Positions 9,360 through 22,756 of a stretch of DNA of 64,000 nt are shown piece by piece. Every line of letters begins with the position of its first letter. Positions within the stretch are counted from its first letter, which is position 1. The notes beneath the pieces are model-generated. The model searched no databases, was not told the DNA's origin, and saw only the letters and a list, made by a program, of their open reading frames with translations. Source of the DNA: Sulfuricurvum sp. IAE1 (GTDB lineage Bacteria > Campylobacterota > Campylobacteria > Campylobacterales > Sulfurimonadaceae); NCBI RefSeq assembly GCF_004347735.1, contig NZ_SLTI01000007.1, positions 1-64,000 on the forward strand. The letters are read 5' to 3'. A program made the translations under genes and the position numbers.

Positions 9360-9389
9360 TCGCTCTTTCCGAATGAAAAAAGGAGGAGC

Positions 9390-9836
9390 ATGCCGATGAT
9401 CGTCGCCGTACCGATGGACATTTACCGATCTCTCTGCCACGACAACCCCTGCACGAGCCCGCAGTTCGCCCTCTACGAAGTCCTCGCCGAACACGACGAA
9501 GTGCGCTACAGCCTCCTCGAAATCCGCCCGAATCCGTGGGCACGGTACGGTGGCAACATGATCAGCGACCCCAGGATGAAAGCGTGCGAATGCGAATGCG
9601 CGATGATGCAAAACCCTTCGCACATCAGCGAACACTACATCCTCCTGCAGGCCCTCGGGAAATGCAACGTCCTCATTGCGGGACACTACTGTTTCAACAC
9701 CCTCTATGCGATGAAACACGTCGGGATCAAGATCCACAAAATCCCCCCGTTTCTCAAAACTGCTTCCGAAGCGATCGAACATTTCATCATCGGTACCGAA
9801 ATCACCCGCTATCTGCGCTGCGTCCATCAGGTCTGA
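9390..9836 (+). CDS. Cys-rich NifX/NafY-like dinitrogenase cofactor-binding protein
   Basis: The 148-residue protein resembles the NifX/NafY/NifB-C-terminal domain that binds NifB-co or FeMo-co during transfer (IVAVPMD at the start, and the CFNTLYAMKHVGIKIH core with the final helix). It carries eight cysteines, including a CECEC run at 66-70 and others at 16, 21, 92, 101 and 144. This is unusual for the family and suggests it can hold an Fe-S or heterometal cluster itself. A strong AAGGAGGAG site precedes the ATG. First gene of a rightward operon divergent from nifB. The exact cofactor is unknown. Confidence 0.85.
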   Translation: MPMIVAVPMDIYRSLCHDNPCTSPQFALYEVLAEHDEVRYSLLEIRPNPWARYGGNMISDPRMKACECECAMMQNPSHISEHYILLQALGKCNVLIAGHYCFNTLYAMKHVGIKIHKIPPFLKTASEAIEHFIIGTEITRYLRCVHQV

Positions 9837-9891
9837 CGCCGCGAGAATGCAAAATGCATCGATTCTGACAACACTATTCACGGAGGCACCC

Positions 9892-10410
9892 ATGCAGATC
9901 CGCTATAACACGTCCAGCGTACGGCTCGAAGAGATGCCGCTCGACATCGGCTACGCCTCAGAGAGGGTCGAACTCACGGGCGGTTCGGACGAAACGTTTC
10001 GCATCGGCGGGCAGGAGGGGGTTACGCAGCTCATCGTGACGACCCCTTTCATCGACGACGAGCTACTCGCCCAGCTGCACGAACTCGACCTCCTCCTCTC
10101 CCTCAACGCACTCGGGGGAATCACCAAAACGCTGGTCGTCGCCACAAGCCGTCACGTGGATCCGAAGCTCGCCGAATGGCGTTTCGGGATCGACAGGGAC
10201 GAAGCGTTCGGGGACTACTACGGGATCCGTCTCTCGCCGGGGGAACTGGGCGGAGAGTTTGCCAAAGCGCTGTTCGTGATTTCAAAAGACGGGGCGCTCT
10301 TTTACGACGAGATCCTCCGCGACCTGAATGCCCCCTTCACGGTCGAAAACGCGCTGATTAAAATCGCCGCCGCGCAAAACTGTTATACCGGAAAAGGATG
10401 CCACGGATGA
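9892..10410 (+). CDS. Thiol-peroxidase-like protein lacking the peroxidatic cysteine
   Basis: The 172-residue protein has the layout of a Tpx-type peroxiredoxin: two short strands, a thioredoxin-fold core, and the late LFVISKDGALFYDEI segment. The region where Tpx has its DTPVC active site reads TTPFIDDEL, so the peroxidatic cysteine is absent. Its only cysteines are Cys164 and Cys170 in a short C-terminal tail (NCYTGKGCHG). It therefore cannot work as a normal peroxidase. It may bind a metal or protein partner through the tail. The start with CGGAGG upstream is preferred over one 15 codons earlier. It overlaps the next gene by 4 bases (ATGA). Confidence 0.75.
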   Translation: MQIRYNTSSVRLEEMPLDIGYASERVELTGGSDETFRIGGQEGVTQLIVTTPFIDDELLAQLHELDLLLSLNALGGITKTLVVATSRHVDPKLAEWRFGIDRDEAFGDYYGIRLSPGELGGEFAKALFVISKDGALFYDEILRDLNAPFTVENALIKIAAAQNCYTGKGCHG

Positions 10411-11237
10411 ACACCCAAATCGAGACGATCAAAAAAGAGATCCGAAACCAGACCACGATCCCCTACTTCGGCCTTGGGGTCTTTGAAGGGGCGACAACCA
10501 AAGAGGGCGAAGCCCTCCCCTATGACAGCGATTCGCTGATTCTGGCGATGAACGGGGGCCGTGCGATGGCACCCCGGCTCATGTACGAATATTCCCGCGC
10601 CGCGATGCACCTCGAACAACGCCGCGGCGTGGACTACATGGTTCAGCTGATCAACCACATCTACACGAAGCCCTTCGACCCGACACCGCTGCACAAAGCG
10701 ATTGCCGATATGTCGCCGCGCTACATCATCGACACCAACCGCGACACGAAATTCCAGGAGCTTTTGGCCTACACGCCGCACTGTCTCATTATCGGCAAAT
10801 CACGCATTATGGGAAACGATTACCGCTATGAGATCTACGAATACGACGTCGAAAACCAGAAATATTTTCAGGTCGACGACGAGGTGCTCGAGAGCGCCGA
10901 AAAGATCCTCTTCAAACCGATGGGTTCCCCCCTCCCCGTCCCCAGCTTCGTCATCAGCGATGCCGATTACGTCGACTGGCTCACAGAGGCGATGGGAGGC
11001 TACGCCGTCCCCAAAGTGCTCAGAACCTACCGCAAAGCGAAAAAATACCTTTTTTTGGGGACCTATTTCGACCGTGACACCGACCGGATGGTCGCCAATG
11101 AGCTTACGATCGATCTGGAAGGCGGTTACGTCGTCACCGACCGCGAACTGGGGAAAAAAGAGCAGAAGTTCATCGACAAGCATAACCTCGAAGTGATCCC
11201 GATGTCATTGCCGGAGTTTATCCATGCGTTTATCTAA
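10407..11237 (+). CDS. SIR2-like domain protein of the nif region
   Basis: The 276-residue soluble protein looks like a diverged member of the SIR2-like (SIR2_2) group. An N-terminal glycine-rich strand-turn (PYFGLGVF) is followed by SDSLILAMNGG, a helical part, then PLHKAIADMSPRYIIDTNRD, which fits the TTNYD-type segment of such proteins. The canonical GAGxS NAD motif is not present, so NAD binding is uncertain. The start chosen overlaps the previous stop (ATGA). An alternative ATG lies nine bases upstream. It is in the same operon as the NifX-like and Tpx-like genes. Family assignment is moderate. Confidence 0.6.
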   Translation: MNTQIETIKKEIRNQTTIPYFGLGVFEGATTKEGEALPYDSDSLILAMNGGRAMAPRLMYEYSRAAMHLEQRRGVDYMVQLINHIYTKPFDPTPLHKAIADMSPRYIIDTNRDTKFQELLAYTPHCLIIGKSRIMGNDYRYEIYEYDVENQKYFQVDDEVLESAEKILFKPMGSPLPVPSFVISDADYVDWLTEAMGGYAVPKVLRTYRKAKKYLFLGTYFDRDTDRMVANELTIDLEGGYVVTDRELGKKEQKFIDKHNLEVIPMSLPEFIHAFI

Positions 11238-11269
11238 TTCTCGTCCGTCAGGACGTAGCTTCAGTGCCA

Positions 11270-11308
11270 TAGCGGCCAGCGTAGGATGGTGGGCTTTGCT
11301 CCCAATCC
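11270..11308 (+). repeat. Leader hairpin repeat, copy C (upstream of clpP)
   Basis: In the sense direction of clpP the sequence CAGCGTAG leads into a hairpin GGAT..TGGGC, TTT, GCTCCCA.ATCC (11284-11308), ending 32 bases before the clpP ATG. The hairpin core GGGCTTTGCTCCC is close to copies A and B. The block before the hairpin is more diverged (GGCC in place of GTTA). Confidence 0.5.
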
Positions 11309-11340
11309 GTTCAAAATCAAGATAGCAAAAGGAGAATATT

Positions 11341-11936
11341 ATGCCGTACATTCCGACCGTCAAAGATGTTTCCCCGCGCGGTGAGCGCTATTTCGACCTC
11401 TTCTCCAAACTCCTCGGCGATCGTGTCATCGTTATCACCGAAGCGATCGACGACCACATGATGGGGGTCATCGTCTCCCAGCTTCTTTATCTGGAGGCTA
11501 TGGATTCGGAGGAGCCGATCCACATGTATATCAGTTCCCCCGGCGGATCGGTGATGGCGGGGCTGGCGATTTTGGACACGATGAACCTTATCAACGCCCC
11601 CGTCCACACCTACGCGATGGGGCTGGTAGCCTCGATGGCGGCGGTACTCTTTACCTGCGGAGAAAAAGGTCACCGTTACATGCTTCCCAATGCCGAAGTG
11701 ATGATCCATCAGCCGCTGGGGGGCTATTCGGGTCAGGCGAGCGACATCGAGATCCATACGAAACATATCCTGAACCTCAAGCGCCGATTGTATGTCATCC
11801 TCTCCGAAGCGACGGGGCAAAGTACCAAAGTGATTGAAAAAGAGTCCGACCGTGACAATTACATGGAAGCCTCACAGGCGATTAAATTCGGTCTTGCGGA
11901 CGAGATCATCACCAAATTCAGCGCAAAGGATGTCTG

Positions 11937-11937
<1 letters not shown>
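11341..11937 (+). CDS. clpP: ClpP-type serine protease paired with ClpX (nif-region copy)
   Basis: The 198-residue ClpP forms the barrel protease of ClpXP. The catalytic triad can be seen: Ser in GLVASMAAVLF, His in VMIHQPLGGYSGQASDIEIH, and Asp in SDRDNYME. The nucleophile region reads GLVASM, where typical ClpP has GQAASM, so this is a diverged paralogue. It overlaps clpX (TGATG) and follows the SIR2-like gene after a leader hairpin. Placement in the nif region, not with trigger factor, suggests a dedicated copy. Whether another clpP exists elsewhere cannot be seen here. Confidence 0.9.
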
Positions 11938-13157
<1,220 letters not shown>

Positions 13158-13169
13158 TCTTCCTAGTGT

Positions 13170-15431
13170 TTATTGCAGCTTCTGCGCTACGAGGTCGTTG
13201 ACGACCTGAGGGTTGGCTTTTCCTCCGGTCGCTTTGAGCACCTGCCCGACAAAGAATCCGAACAGTTTGGTATTACCCGCTCTGTACTTTTCGACATTGT
13301 CGGGGTTTTTCGCCATCACGTCATCGATGATCGGCGAAATGAGCGCGGGGTCGCTGATCTGCACCAGTCCCTGCGCTTCGACGATCTGGGCGGGATTCTC
13401 GCCGCTTGTAACCATCTCTTCGAATACCTGTTTGGCGATTTTGTTGGAGATGATCTCCTCATCGATCATTTTGACCAGTTCGGCGATCTGCGCGGGGGTA
13501 AATTTCAGCTCACTCGCCTCTTTTTCTTTGAGCTCACGGGCCACTTCGTTGGAGACAATATTAGCCAATGTGACAGGGCTGTTGTACGCGGAGAGTGAGG
13601 CTTCGAAGAATGCAGAGAGTTTCTCATCCCGTGCGAGGGTGTTGGCCACTTCGTTCCCCAGTTTCATGGTCTCCGTATAGGTTTTATATCGGGCCTGCTC
13701 CGCTTCGCTCATCGGGGCCACTTCCCCCTCGACCTGCACCTTTTTCTCCGGCGCTTTGCGCTCAGGTTTGGCCGGGGTTTCATCCGCTTTGGCCTTTTTG
13801 TTCCACGAGTCTTTTAAGCCTACGATTTTGTTGAATACCGGCGCTTCGTCGGTGTAGTCGACCGGATCGGCGTAAAAATACCCCTGACGCTCGAACTGGA
13901 AGCGCACGTCGGGTTTTTCGGTGATGACGGCCGGTTCGATGAGGGCGTTTTTGATGATTTTCAGCGAGTCAGGATTGAGGTCTTCGACCCCCTCGGGCGC
14001 TTCGCAGGCGTAGAGACGGTCATAGAGTCGTACCTCGACCGTTTTCGCACTATGTGCATCGACCCATTGGATCGCACTTTTTACCTTGATACCGCTCGTG
14101 TCCGAACCGCTTTTGGAGTCGGGATGGTACGTTGCGATAATCTCGGTGATGTTGCCATCAGCGTCTTTGATCACCTCTTTGCACGAAATAATATAGGCGT
14201 GTTTGAGGCGCACCGGCTGTTCGGGTGTCAGGCGGTAAAATCCCGCGGGAGGGTTCTCGCTAAAATCGTCGCGCTCGATGTAGATCTCACGGGAAAACGG
14301 CAGTTTGCGTGACCCCTCTTTGGGGACGTCCTCGGGGTAATACGAGGCGTCGAGCTCTTCGGTGCCCTCATAGTTCTCGATGGTGATTTTAAGCGGGTCG
14401 AGGACACACATGACGCGCGGTACTTTGGTATTGAGATCGTCACGGATGCAGAATTCAAGCTGTGCGACATCGACCATCGAGTTGGCTTTGGCGATACCGA
14501 TCTGATGACAGAAATTGAGGATCGACTCAGGGGTATATCCACGTCGGCGCAACCCTGCGATCGTCGGCATCCTAGGATCGTCCCAGCCGTTCACGTAGCC
14601 TTCGTTGACGAGTTCGAGGAGCTTTCGTTTGCTCATGACGGTGTAGTTAATCCCCAGACGCGCGAACTCGTGCTGATACGGGCGCGGTGATGTCAGCCCC
14701 AGCGTATCGAGCACCCAGTCATAGATGTCACGGTTGTTTTCAAACTCCAGCGTACAGATCGAGTGGGAAACCCCCTCGATATAGTCGGAGAGACAGTGAC
14801 CGAAATCGTACATCGGGTAGATATGCCATGCATCGCCCGTGCGGTAGTGGTGGGCGTGACGGATGCGGTAGAGGAGCGGATCGCGCATCTTCATGTTCGC
14901 CGCGCTCATGTCGATTTTGGCACGCAAAACGTGTTCACCGTCTTTGAACTCGCCGTTTTTCATCCGCTCCAGCAGGTCGAGGTTCTCTTCGACGCTCCGC
15001 TCGGCATAGACGCTGCGGCGACCCGGTTCGGTGACCGTTCCGCGATACTCTCGGATCTCCTCTTCGCTCAGGCTGTCGACGTAGGCTTTGCCCATTTTGA
15101 CGAGTTCGACGGCGTACGCATAAATCTGCGGGAAATAATCGGAGGTGTAGCGGACGTTCCCCTCCCATTTGAATCCCAGCCATTCGACGGCGTCTTTGAG
15201 CGCTTCGACGTAGCGGGTATCTTCGGTCGTGGGGTTGGTATCGTCCATTCGCAGGTTACAATGACCGTTGTAGTCCCGCGCGATCCCGAAGTTGATCGCG
15301 ATCGATTTGGCGTGTCCGATGTGGGGGAAGCCGTTAGGCTCAGGGGGGAAGCGTGTCACGACTTCGTTATATTTGTGTGCTTTTAAATCTTCTTCGACGA
15401 TGACACGTAAAAAATCTTTGCTCTCATTCAT
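13170..15431 (-). CDS. glnS: Glutaminyl-tRNA synthetase with C-terminal YqeY domain
   Basis: This enzyme charges tRNA-Gln directly with glutamine. The class I catalytic core shows PHIGHAKS (HIGH at 37-40) and VMSKRK (the KMSKS-like loop). After the anticodon-binding barrels (to about residue 560) comes a charged linker (about 565-600) and a C-terminal YqeY/GatB-tail domain (about 600-753). GlnRS-YqeY fusions are known from Deinococcus and some other bacteria. Many Campylobacterota instead make Gln-tRNA through GluRS2 and GatCAB, so its presence is notable. An AAGG motif ten bases upstream supports the start. Confidence 0.94.
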   Translation of the reverse strand: MNESKDFLRVIVEEDLKAHKYNEVVTRFPPEPNGFPHIGHAKSIAINFGIARDYNGHCNLRMDDTNPTTEDTRYVEALKDAVEWLGFKWEGNVRYTSDYFPQIYAYAVELVKMGKAYVDSLSEEEIREYRGTVTEPGRRSVYAERSVEENLDLLERMKNGEFKDGEHVLRAKIDMSAANMKMRDPLLYRIRHAHHYRTGDAWHIYPMYDFGHCLSDYIEGVSHSICTLEFENNRDIYDWVLDTLGLTSPRPYQHEFARLGINYTVMSKRKLLELVNEGYVNGWDDPRMPTIAGLRRRGYTPESILNFCHQIGIAKANSMVDVAQLEFCIRDDLNTKVPRVMCVLDPLKITIENYEGTEELDASYYPEDVPKEGSRKLPFSREIYIERDDFSENPPAGFYRLTPEQPVRLKHAYIISCKEVIKDADGNITEIIATYHPDSKSGSDTSGIKVKSAIQWVDAHSAKTVEVRLYDRLYACEAPEGVEDLNPDSLKIIKNALIEPAVITEKPDVRFQFERQGYFYADPVDYTDEAPVFNKIVGLKDSWNKKAKADETPAKPERKAPEKKVQVEGEVAPMSEAEQARYKTYTETMKLGNEVANTLARDEKLSAFFEASLSAYNSPVTLANIVSNEVARELKEKEASELKFTPAQIAELVKMIDEEIISNKIAKQVFEEMVTSGENPAQIVEAQGLVQISDPALISPIIDDVMAKNPDNVEKYRAGNTKLFGFFVGQVLKATGGKANPQVVNDLVAQKLQ

Positions 15432-15552
15432 TGCTCTAAAACCTTCTCAATGGTAATGCTGTACTTTAAAAGTCGTATTTTATCGAATAAGTCCAATTAT
15501 AACGATATTCAGAGACAGAATCCCATACTGTAATGGTCAAAAACTCATCAAA

Positions 15553-15582
15553 TTGAAATATGTCCTACAGATAGGTTATAAT
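15553..15582 (+). promoter_or_regulatory. Sigma-70-type promoter of mntA giving a leaderless start
   Basis: TTGAAA (15553-15558) and TATAAT (15577-15582) are 18 bp apart. Seven bases after the -10 box is the A of the mntA ATG, so the transcript should begin at the start codon. No ribosome-binding site is present. Confidence 0.7.
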
Positions 15583-15588
15583 CAGTAC

Positions 15589-15879
15589 ATGAAACGACAA
15601 GACGTACTCAAAGTATTGGAATCGTACAAACAAGAACATGCCGACGAGTTTGGAATCGTCCGTATCGGCGTATTCGGCTCGGTTGCACGCGATGAAGCGA
15701 CGGAACAAAGTGACGTCGATGTCGTGATCGAAACGAAACAGCCCAATCTTTTTAAACTTTCCCGCATCCGTCTCGATCTCGAAGAGCTGATGCACACCCA
15801 TGTCGACCTCATCAGCTACCGTGAGAGCATGAACACGTTCTTAAAAGAACGTATCCAAAAAGAAGCGATCTATGCCTGA
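15589..15879 (+). CDS. mntA: MntA-type minimal nucleotidyltransferase antitoxin
   Basis: The 96-residue protein is the antitoxin of a type VII (HepT-MntA) toxin-antitoxin pair. In characterised pairs MntA neutralises HepT by AMPylating a tyrosine near its RNase motif. The nucleotidyltransferase signature GS-x10-DxD is clear (GSVARDE...SDVDV). The start used fits the promoter spacing; an earlier in-frame start would lie in the -35 region. It overlaps hepT by 8 bases. The pair sits in an AT-richer insert between glnS and nifS, next to a DUF4145 gene, suggesting horizontal arrival. Confidence 0.88.
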   Translation: MKRQDVLKVLESYKQEHADEFGIVRIGVFGSVARDEATEQSDVDVVIETKQPNLFKLSRIRLDLEELMHTHVDLISYRESMNTFLKERIQKEAIYA

Positions 15880-16243
15880 AAAGGCTCTGCTGATCGAAAC
15901 TCTCTCCCAGATTCAGGGCGCAACCGAACGCATCCTCAAACGCTTCGAGCCTATCCGATCTCCTGATGATTTTTTAGAAGATGAAGCGGGTCATGAAAAA
16001 CTTGATGCGATCTGTATGCAGTTGATCGCTATCGGCGAGAGTCTCAAAAATATCGATAAAATCACCGATAAAAAACTGCTGCCCAATTATCCTGCGGTCG
16101 ATTGGAAATCGGTCAAAGGGATGCGCGACATTATCAGCCATCACTATTTCGATCTCAACGCTGAAGCGGTTTTTGATGTATGCAAAAACGATATTCAAAC
16201 GTTAAAAGAGACTATTGAGCAGATACTTAACGACAATAAGTAG
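15872..16243 (+). CDS. hepT: HepT-type RNase toxin
   Basis: The 123-residue all-helical HEPN toxin has the RNase motif R-x4-H-x-Y as RDIISHHY near residues 90-97. Its tyrosine is the residue modified by MntA in known systems. It is coupled to mntA by an 8-base overlap and starts with ATG. Toxin-antitoxin pairs of this kind act in plasmid or island stability and in phage defence. Nothing looks truncated, so the pair is probably functional. Confidence 0.88.
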   Translation: MPEKALLIETLSQIQGATERILKRFEPIRSPDDFLEDEAGHEKLDAICMQLIAIGESLKNIDKITDKKLLPNYPAVDWKSVKGMRDIISHHYFDLNAEAVFDVCKNDIQTLKETIEQILNDNK

Positions 16244-16258
16244 ACTGTCGCCTTTTTC

Positions 16259-16882
16259 TCAAGTTACATTGTCTCTTCTTTCAATACCAGCTCGTTTATC
16301 TTCAGGTAAAGTTTCATATAAGGCAGCTATTTCTTTAGGCTGTGTAATCATAGTATATGCGATTATATTAATAAGCTCAAAAAGTTTGCTGGCTATTACT
16401 GAGTCGTCCTTTAAGTCAATTTGACCAGGATGAACTGCGTCATTACCTACTACTCGAACTATATCTAAAGCTTTTTGTATCGTAACAGGCAAACCCTTTT
16501 TCACTAAACTCGCGATATTGTCATTAATATTTTTTCCATCTTCTCCAAGCTGTTTACAAAGTTTTTGAATAGCTAATCTCAATAACGCAACAGAACCTCT
16601 TGGAGATTTATTAACTATATTCGCAGCCTCTAAATAGTCCTCAATAATTTCTGAATTTAAATCAGCATTTGGGGATTGTATTCCAGTAGATTCTGGAAAA
16701 ATCATTTTTTTATTCAACCAAAGGGAATAATTTCCACAATGTGCACAATATACAATTCGTAAATTACTGACTACATTATGAAAACCATTAATGACACTTG
16801 TCCAATTTTGATGTGCGTATGCATGGCAATGTGGACAATTAAAACTTTTTAATTCAAATGCAGGTGAAACAAATTTTGACAT
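16259..16882 (-). CDS. DUF4145 domain protein with two CxxC motifs
   Basis: The 207-residue protein has an N-terminal zinc-ribbon-like part (CPHC and CAHC) and a helical DUF4145 domain ending in the conserved VGNDAVHPG segment. DUF4145 proteins often occur beside restriction-modification and other defence genes, but their action is unknown. An AAAGG site seven bases before the ATG favours this start over one six codons earlier. The gene is plainly AT-richer than its neighbours and uses different codons, a sign of transfer. It is convergent with hepT (15-base gap). Confidence 0.8.
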   Translation of the reverse strand: MSKFVSPAFELKSFNCPHCHAYAHQNWTSVINGFHNVVSNLRIVYCAHCGNYSLWLNKKMIFPESTGIQSPNADLNSEIIEDYLEAANIVNKSPRGSVALLRLAIQKLCKQLGEDGKNINDNIASLVKKGLPVTIQKALDIVRVVGNDAVHPGQIDLKDDSVIASKLFELINIIAYTMITQPKEIAALYETLPEDKRAGIERRDNVT

Positions 16883-16951
16883 ATCAAAACCTTTGATCAT
16901 AATAATTAGTATTCTATTTTATTCCAACTTAAAAAATTTAAATCTAAATTC

Positions 16952-16967
16952 TCGAACAAATCTTGCA
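16952..16967 (+). promoter_or_regulatory. Candidate sigma-54-type promoter of nifS (TCGAAC-N5-TTGCA)
   Basis: The sequence reads TCGAAC, five bases, TTGCA, 37 bases before the nifS ATG. It has the same form as the nifH and nifB elements and lies just at the end of the AT-rich insert. Confidence 0.6.
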
Positions 16968-16995
16968 TCCGCTCCTCATAATCTCCGACAAATGA

Positions 16996-18188
<1,193 letters not shown>

Positions 18189-18189
<1 letters not shown>

Positions 18190-18518
18190 TGCGCCCTTAT
18201 CGCAATATTTCCGACGCCGAGCTGGGGGCGCTGGGAGCCCTGCGGGAGTGGGACCCCTCGGCGTTTTCGGCGCTCGATCTTCCCGCCCCCGTGCTGTGGG
18301 TTCATACGTTGCGCGAAAAACACGCGACGCTCGATCCTCTCGATGCGCGCCTCATCCGAACCCTCACCGTTTTTGAAGTCCGCTGTGAAGTGATCAGGAC
18401 CGATTTCGGCAGCTACGCCCTCGCGACGGGCAAAAACATGTTCGTACCCTGCGGCTGCAAACGGTTCTGCGACTGTTTCGGGCAACTCTATCTTCTCAAG
18501 CAATCCCCCACCAACTGA
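18189..18518 (+). CDS. Small protein with a C-terminal CxCxxxCxC cluster, coupled to nifS
   Basis: The 109-residue protein has an alpha-helical N-terminal two thirds and, near residues 88-94, a CGCKRFCDC cluster followed by a short hydrophobic tail. I do not recognise the family. The four closely set cysteines could accept sulfur or an Fe-S cluster. Its ATG shares a base with the nifS stop (TGATG), so the two are made together. The position where nifU or a scaffold usually stands suggests a partner of NifS, but this is inference. Confidence 0.75.
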
Positions 18519-18609
18519 TAACATTTTCCGGAGTGATTCGGATCGTAACGCATCACCGATTTATCAAAGTACTGATGAACTAACTGTTTATTAAGGCGTT
18601 ATTCGGTGG

Positions 18610-18615
18610 TATAAT
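18610..18615 (+). promoter_or_regulatory. TATAAT -10 box upstream of the SCO-like gene
   Basis: A perfect TATAAT lies 30 bases before the ATG of the SCO-like gene, with no clear -35 box, as is common in this phylum. The 127-base gap before it holds no other recognisable element. Confidence 0.5.
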
Positions 18616-18645
18616 CGGTGAAGATACTCAATACTCGAGGCGGCG

Positions 18646-19196
18646 ATGAAACAGACCATCATCGGAAGCACAATTTTGCTGAGCATGCTTGCACTTCTGG
18701 CCGTTTTCCCGCTCTCGGCGGGGTTGCTGGGAGAAAAAGCCCATGCCCTCGATGCTCCCGCCAACCGCCTCGATCCGTGGTTTTTAAAGGGAGAAACCGC
18801 GCCTGCCGTCCTCGTCTATTTCGGCTACGTCGGGTGTACCTCGATCTGCATCCCCGCCCTCAACGAAATCGCCCCCCTCTATCGAAAAATACAGCGTCAG
18901 GCGCACGGCGTCCCGTTTTATTTCGTCAACCTCAACCCCACGCAGGATCGGGAGTGGGTCGAGCCCTTCGCCCGCAGTTTCCACCCCGATTTCAAAGGGG
19001 TTTATGCCGATCTCGCCCAGGTGAGCCGCCTCGAAAAGGATTTTAACCTCGCCATCACCGGGGAGGAGGAGATGTCTCATTCTTCGAACCTCTACCTGAT
19101 GGTTCGCAACGGTTCGGTGTACGAGCTCAAACGCATCTATACCACCCACCCTTATCACGAGGCTTCGGTACTTGATGATATCCAAAGGTACACCCG

Positions 19197-19200
<4 letters not shown>
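18646..19200 (+). CDS. SCO1/SenC-family copper-binding thioredoxin-fold protein
   Basis: The 184-residue protein has an N-terminal hydrophobic segment (about residues 5-26) serving as signal or membrane anchor, then a periplasmic thioredoxin-like domain. The copper-binding CxxxC motif is in [13 protein letters not shown] (near residues 64-68), with a late histidine in the [10 protein letters not shown] region. SCO proteins deliver copper to cytochrome oxidase or act as thiol-redox proteins. No oxidase genes are nearby. The stop overlaps the start of the sensor kinase gene, so the three-gene run with the response regulator may sense redox or copper state. Confidence 0.85.
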
Positions 19201-21361
<2,161 letters not shown>

Positions 21362-21362
<1 letters not shown>

Positions 21363-22756
21363 TGGAATCGTGTACCGTTTTGGTGGTCGACGATGAACCG
21401 CGTAACATCCAGGTAGTATCAAACATCCTCAAAGAGGTTCAGGGATGCCGGATCCTCTATGCCACGAACGGCGAACAGGCGCTGGAGCGGATCGACAAAA
21501 ACGATATCGACCTGATCTTGCTGGACATGATGATGCCGGTGATGGACGGGCTCGAAACCTGCAGACGGCTTCAGGCCTCGCCTTTGCACTCGGACATTCC
21601 GGTTATTTTTCTGACCGCCAAAAACGACGAAGAGAGCCTCATCGCGGCATTCGAAGCCGGAGCGGTCGATTACGTCACCAAACCGTTCCTCCGCCGTGAA
21701 CTGATCGCACGGGTCAACACCCAGCTAAAACTCCGCATCGCCCAAAAGAAACTCGCCGACGAGCTCTCCGAGAACAAAGAACTCCTCAAACAGTACAAAC
21801 AAATCGTCGACCAAAGCTCCATCGTCAGCAAAACCAACCTCGCAGGAGTCATCACCTACGTCAACGACATCTTCTGCGACATCAGCGGGTTTACCCGCGA
21901 AGAACTCATCGGACAGCACCACCGCATCGTCCGCCATCCCGATGTCCCCCGTGAAGTCTACAAGGAGATGTGGGACGTCATCCGATCAAAGCGTTCATGG
22001 CACGGGATCGTCAAAAACCGCAAAAAAGACGGCGGGCACTACATCGTCGACTCCTATGTCAGCCCCATCCTCGACAGTAAAGGGGAGATCGTCGAATACA
22101 TCAGCGTCCGCAACGACATCACCGAAATATTCGAACTCAAAGAAGAAGTCGAGGCGACCCAGAAAGAACTCTTTATCACGCTGGGGTACGTCGGGGAGAG
22201 CCGATCGAAAGAGACGGCCCTGCATGTCCGTCGCGTCGCCGAGTATTCGAAGATCCTGGCCGAAGCCCACGGCCTGTGCGCGGAGGAAGCCGAACGGCTC
22301 TGGCTGATCGCCCCGATGCACGACATCGGGAAAATCGGGATCCCCGACGCCATCTTGAACAAACCGGGAAAACTGACCGAAGAAGAGTTCGAAATCATGA
22401 AACGCCACGCCGAAATCGGCTCCTCGTTTTTCCGCAACTCCCCCCACCCGTTGCTGCAGGCGGCGGCGATCGTGGCGAACGAGCACCATGAACGGTGGGA
22501 CGGGACGGGTTATCCAAAAGGAAGCCGCGGGGAGGAAATCCATATTTTCGGAAGAATTACCGCGATTGCCGACGTTTTTGATGCCTTGGGATGCAAACGG
22601 ATCTACAAGAGCGAATGGACGATGGAGAGCATCCTCGATTATTTCCGCCAGGAGCGGGGAAAACACTTCGACCCCACACTCGTCGATCTGATGTTCGAAA
22701 ACCTCGATCGCTTCCTCGACATCCAGGAACGCTTCAAAGACGATCCCGAAGACTAA
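21362..22756 (+). CDS. Response regulator with REC, PAS and HD-GYP domains
   Basis: The 464-residue protein has a receiver domain (Asp55 in LILLDMMMP), a helical linker, and a PAS domain (about 150-260, with the Aer-like GVITYVNDIFCDISGF). An HD-GYP phosphodiesterase domain follows (MHDIGKIGIPD and HHERWDGTGYP). HD-GYP enzymes break down cyclic di-GMP, and the metal-binding residues are intact. It is coupled to the kinase by TGATG, so the two form a two-component pair probably lowering c-di-GMP on signal. The start follows GGAGAG and removes five residues from the longest frame. Confidence 0.92.

Noticed and set aside
9180..9893. Extension of nifB by about 240 codons upstream
   Set aside because: The extra part is antisense to the NifX-like gene at 9390 and has no relation to NifB. 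The start at 9179 has a ribosome-binding site and gives the normal N-terminus.
11238..11340. Separate promoter for clpP-clpX
   Set aside because: The gap holds leader hairpin copy C but neither a GAAC-N5-TTGCA motif nor a convincing -10 box, so cotranscription with the operon from 9390 is the simpler view.
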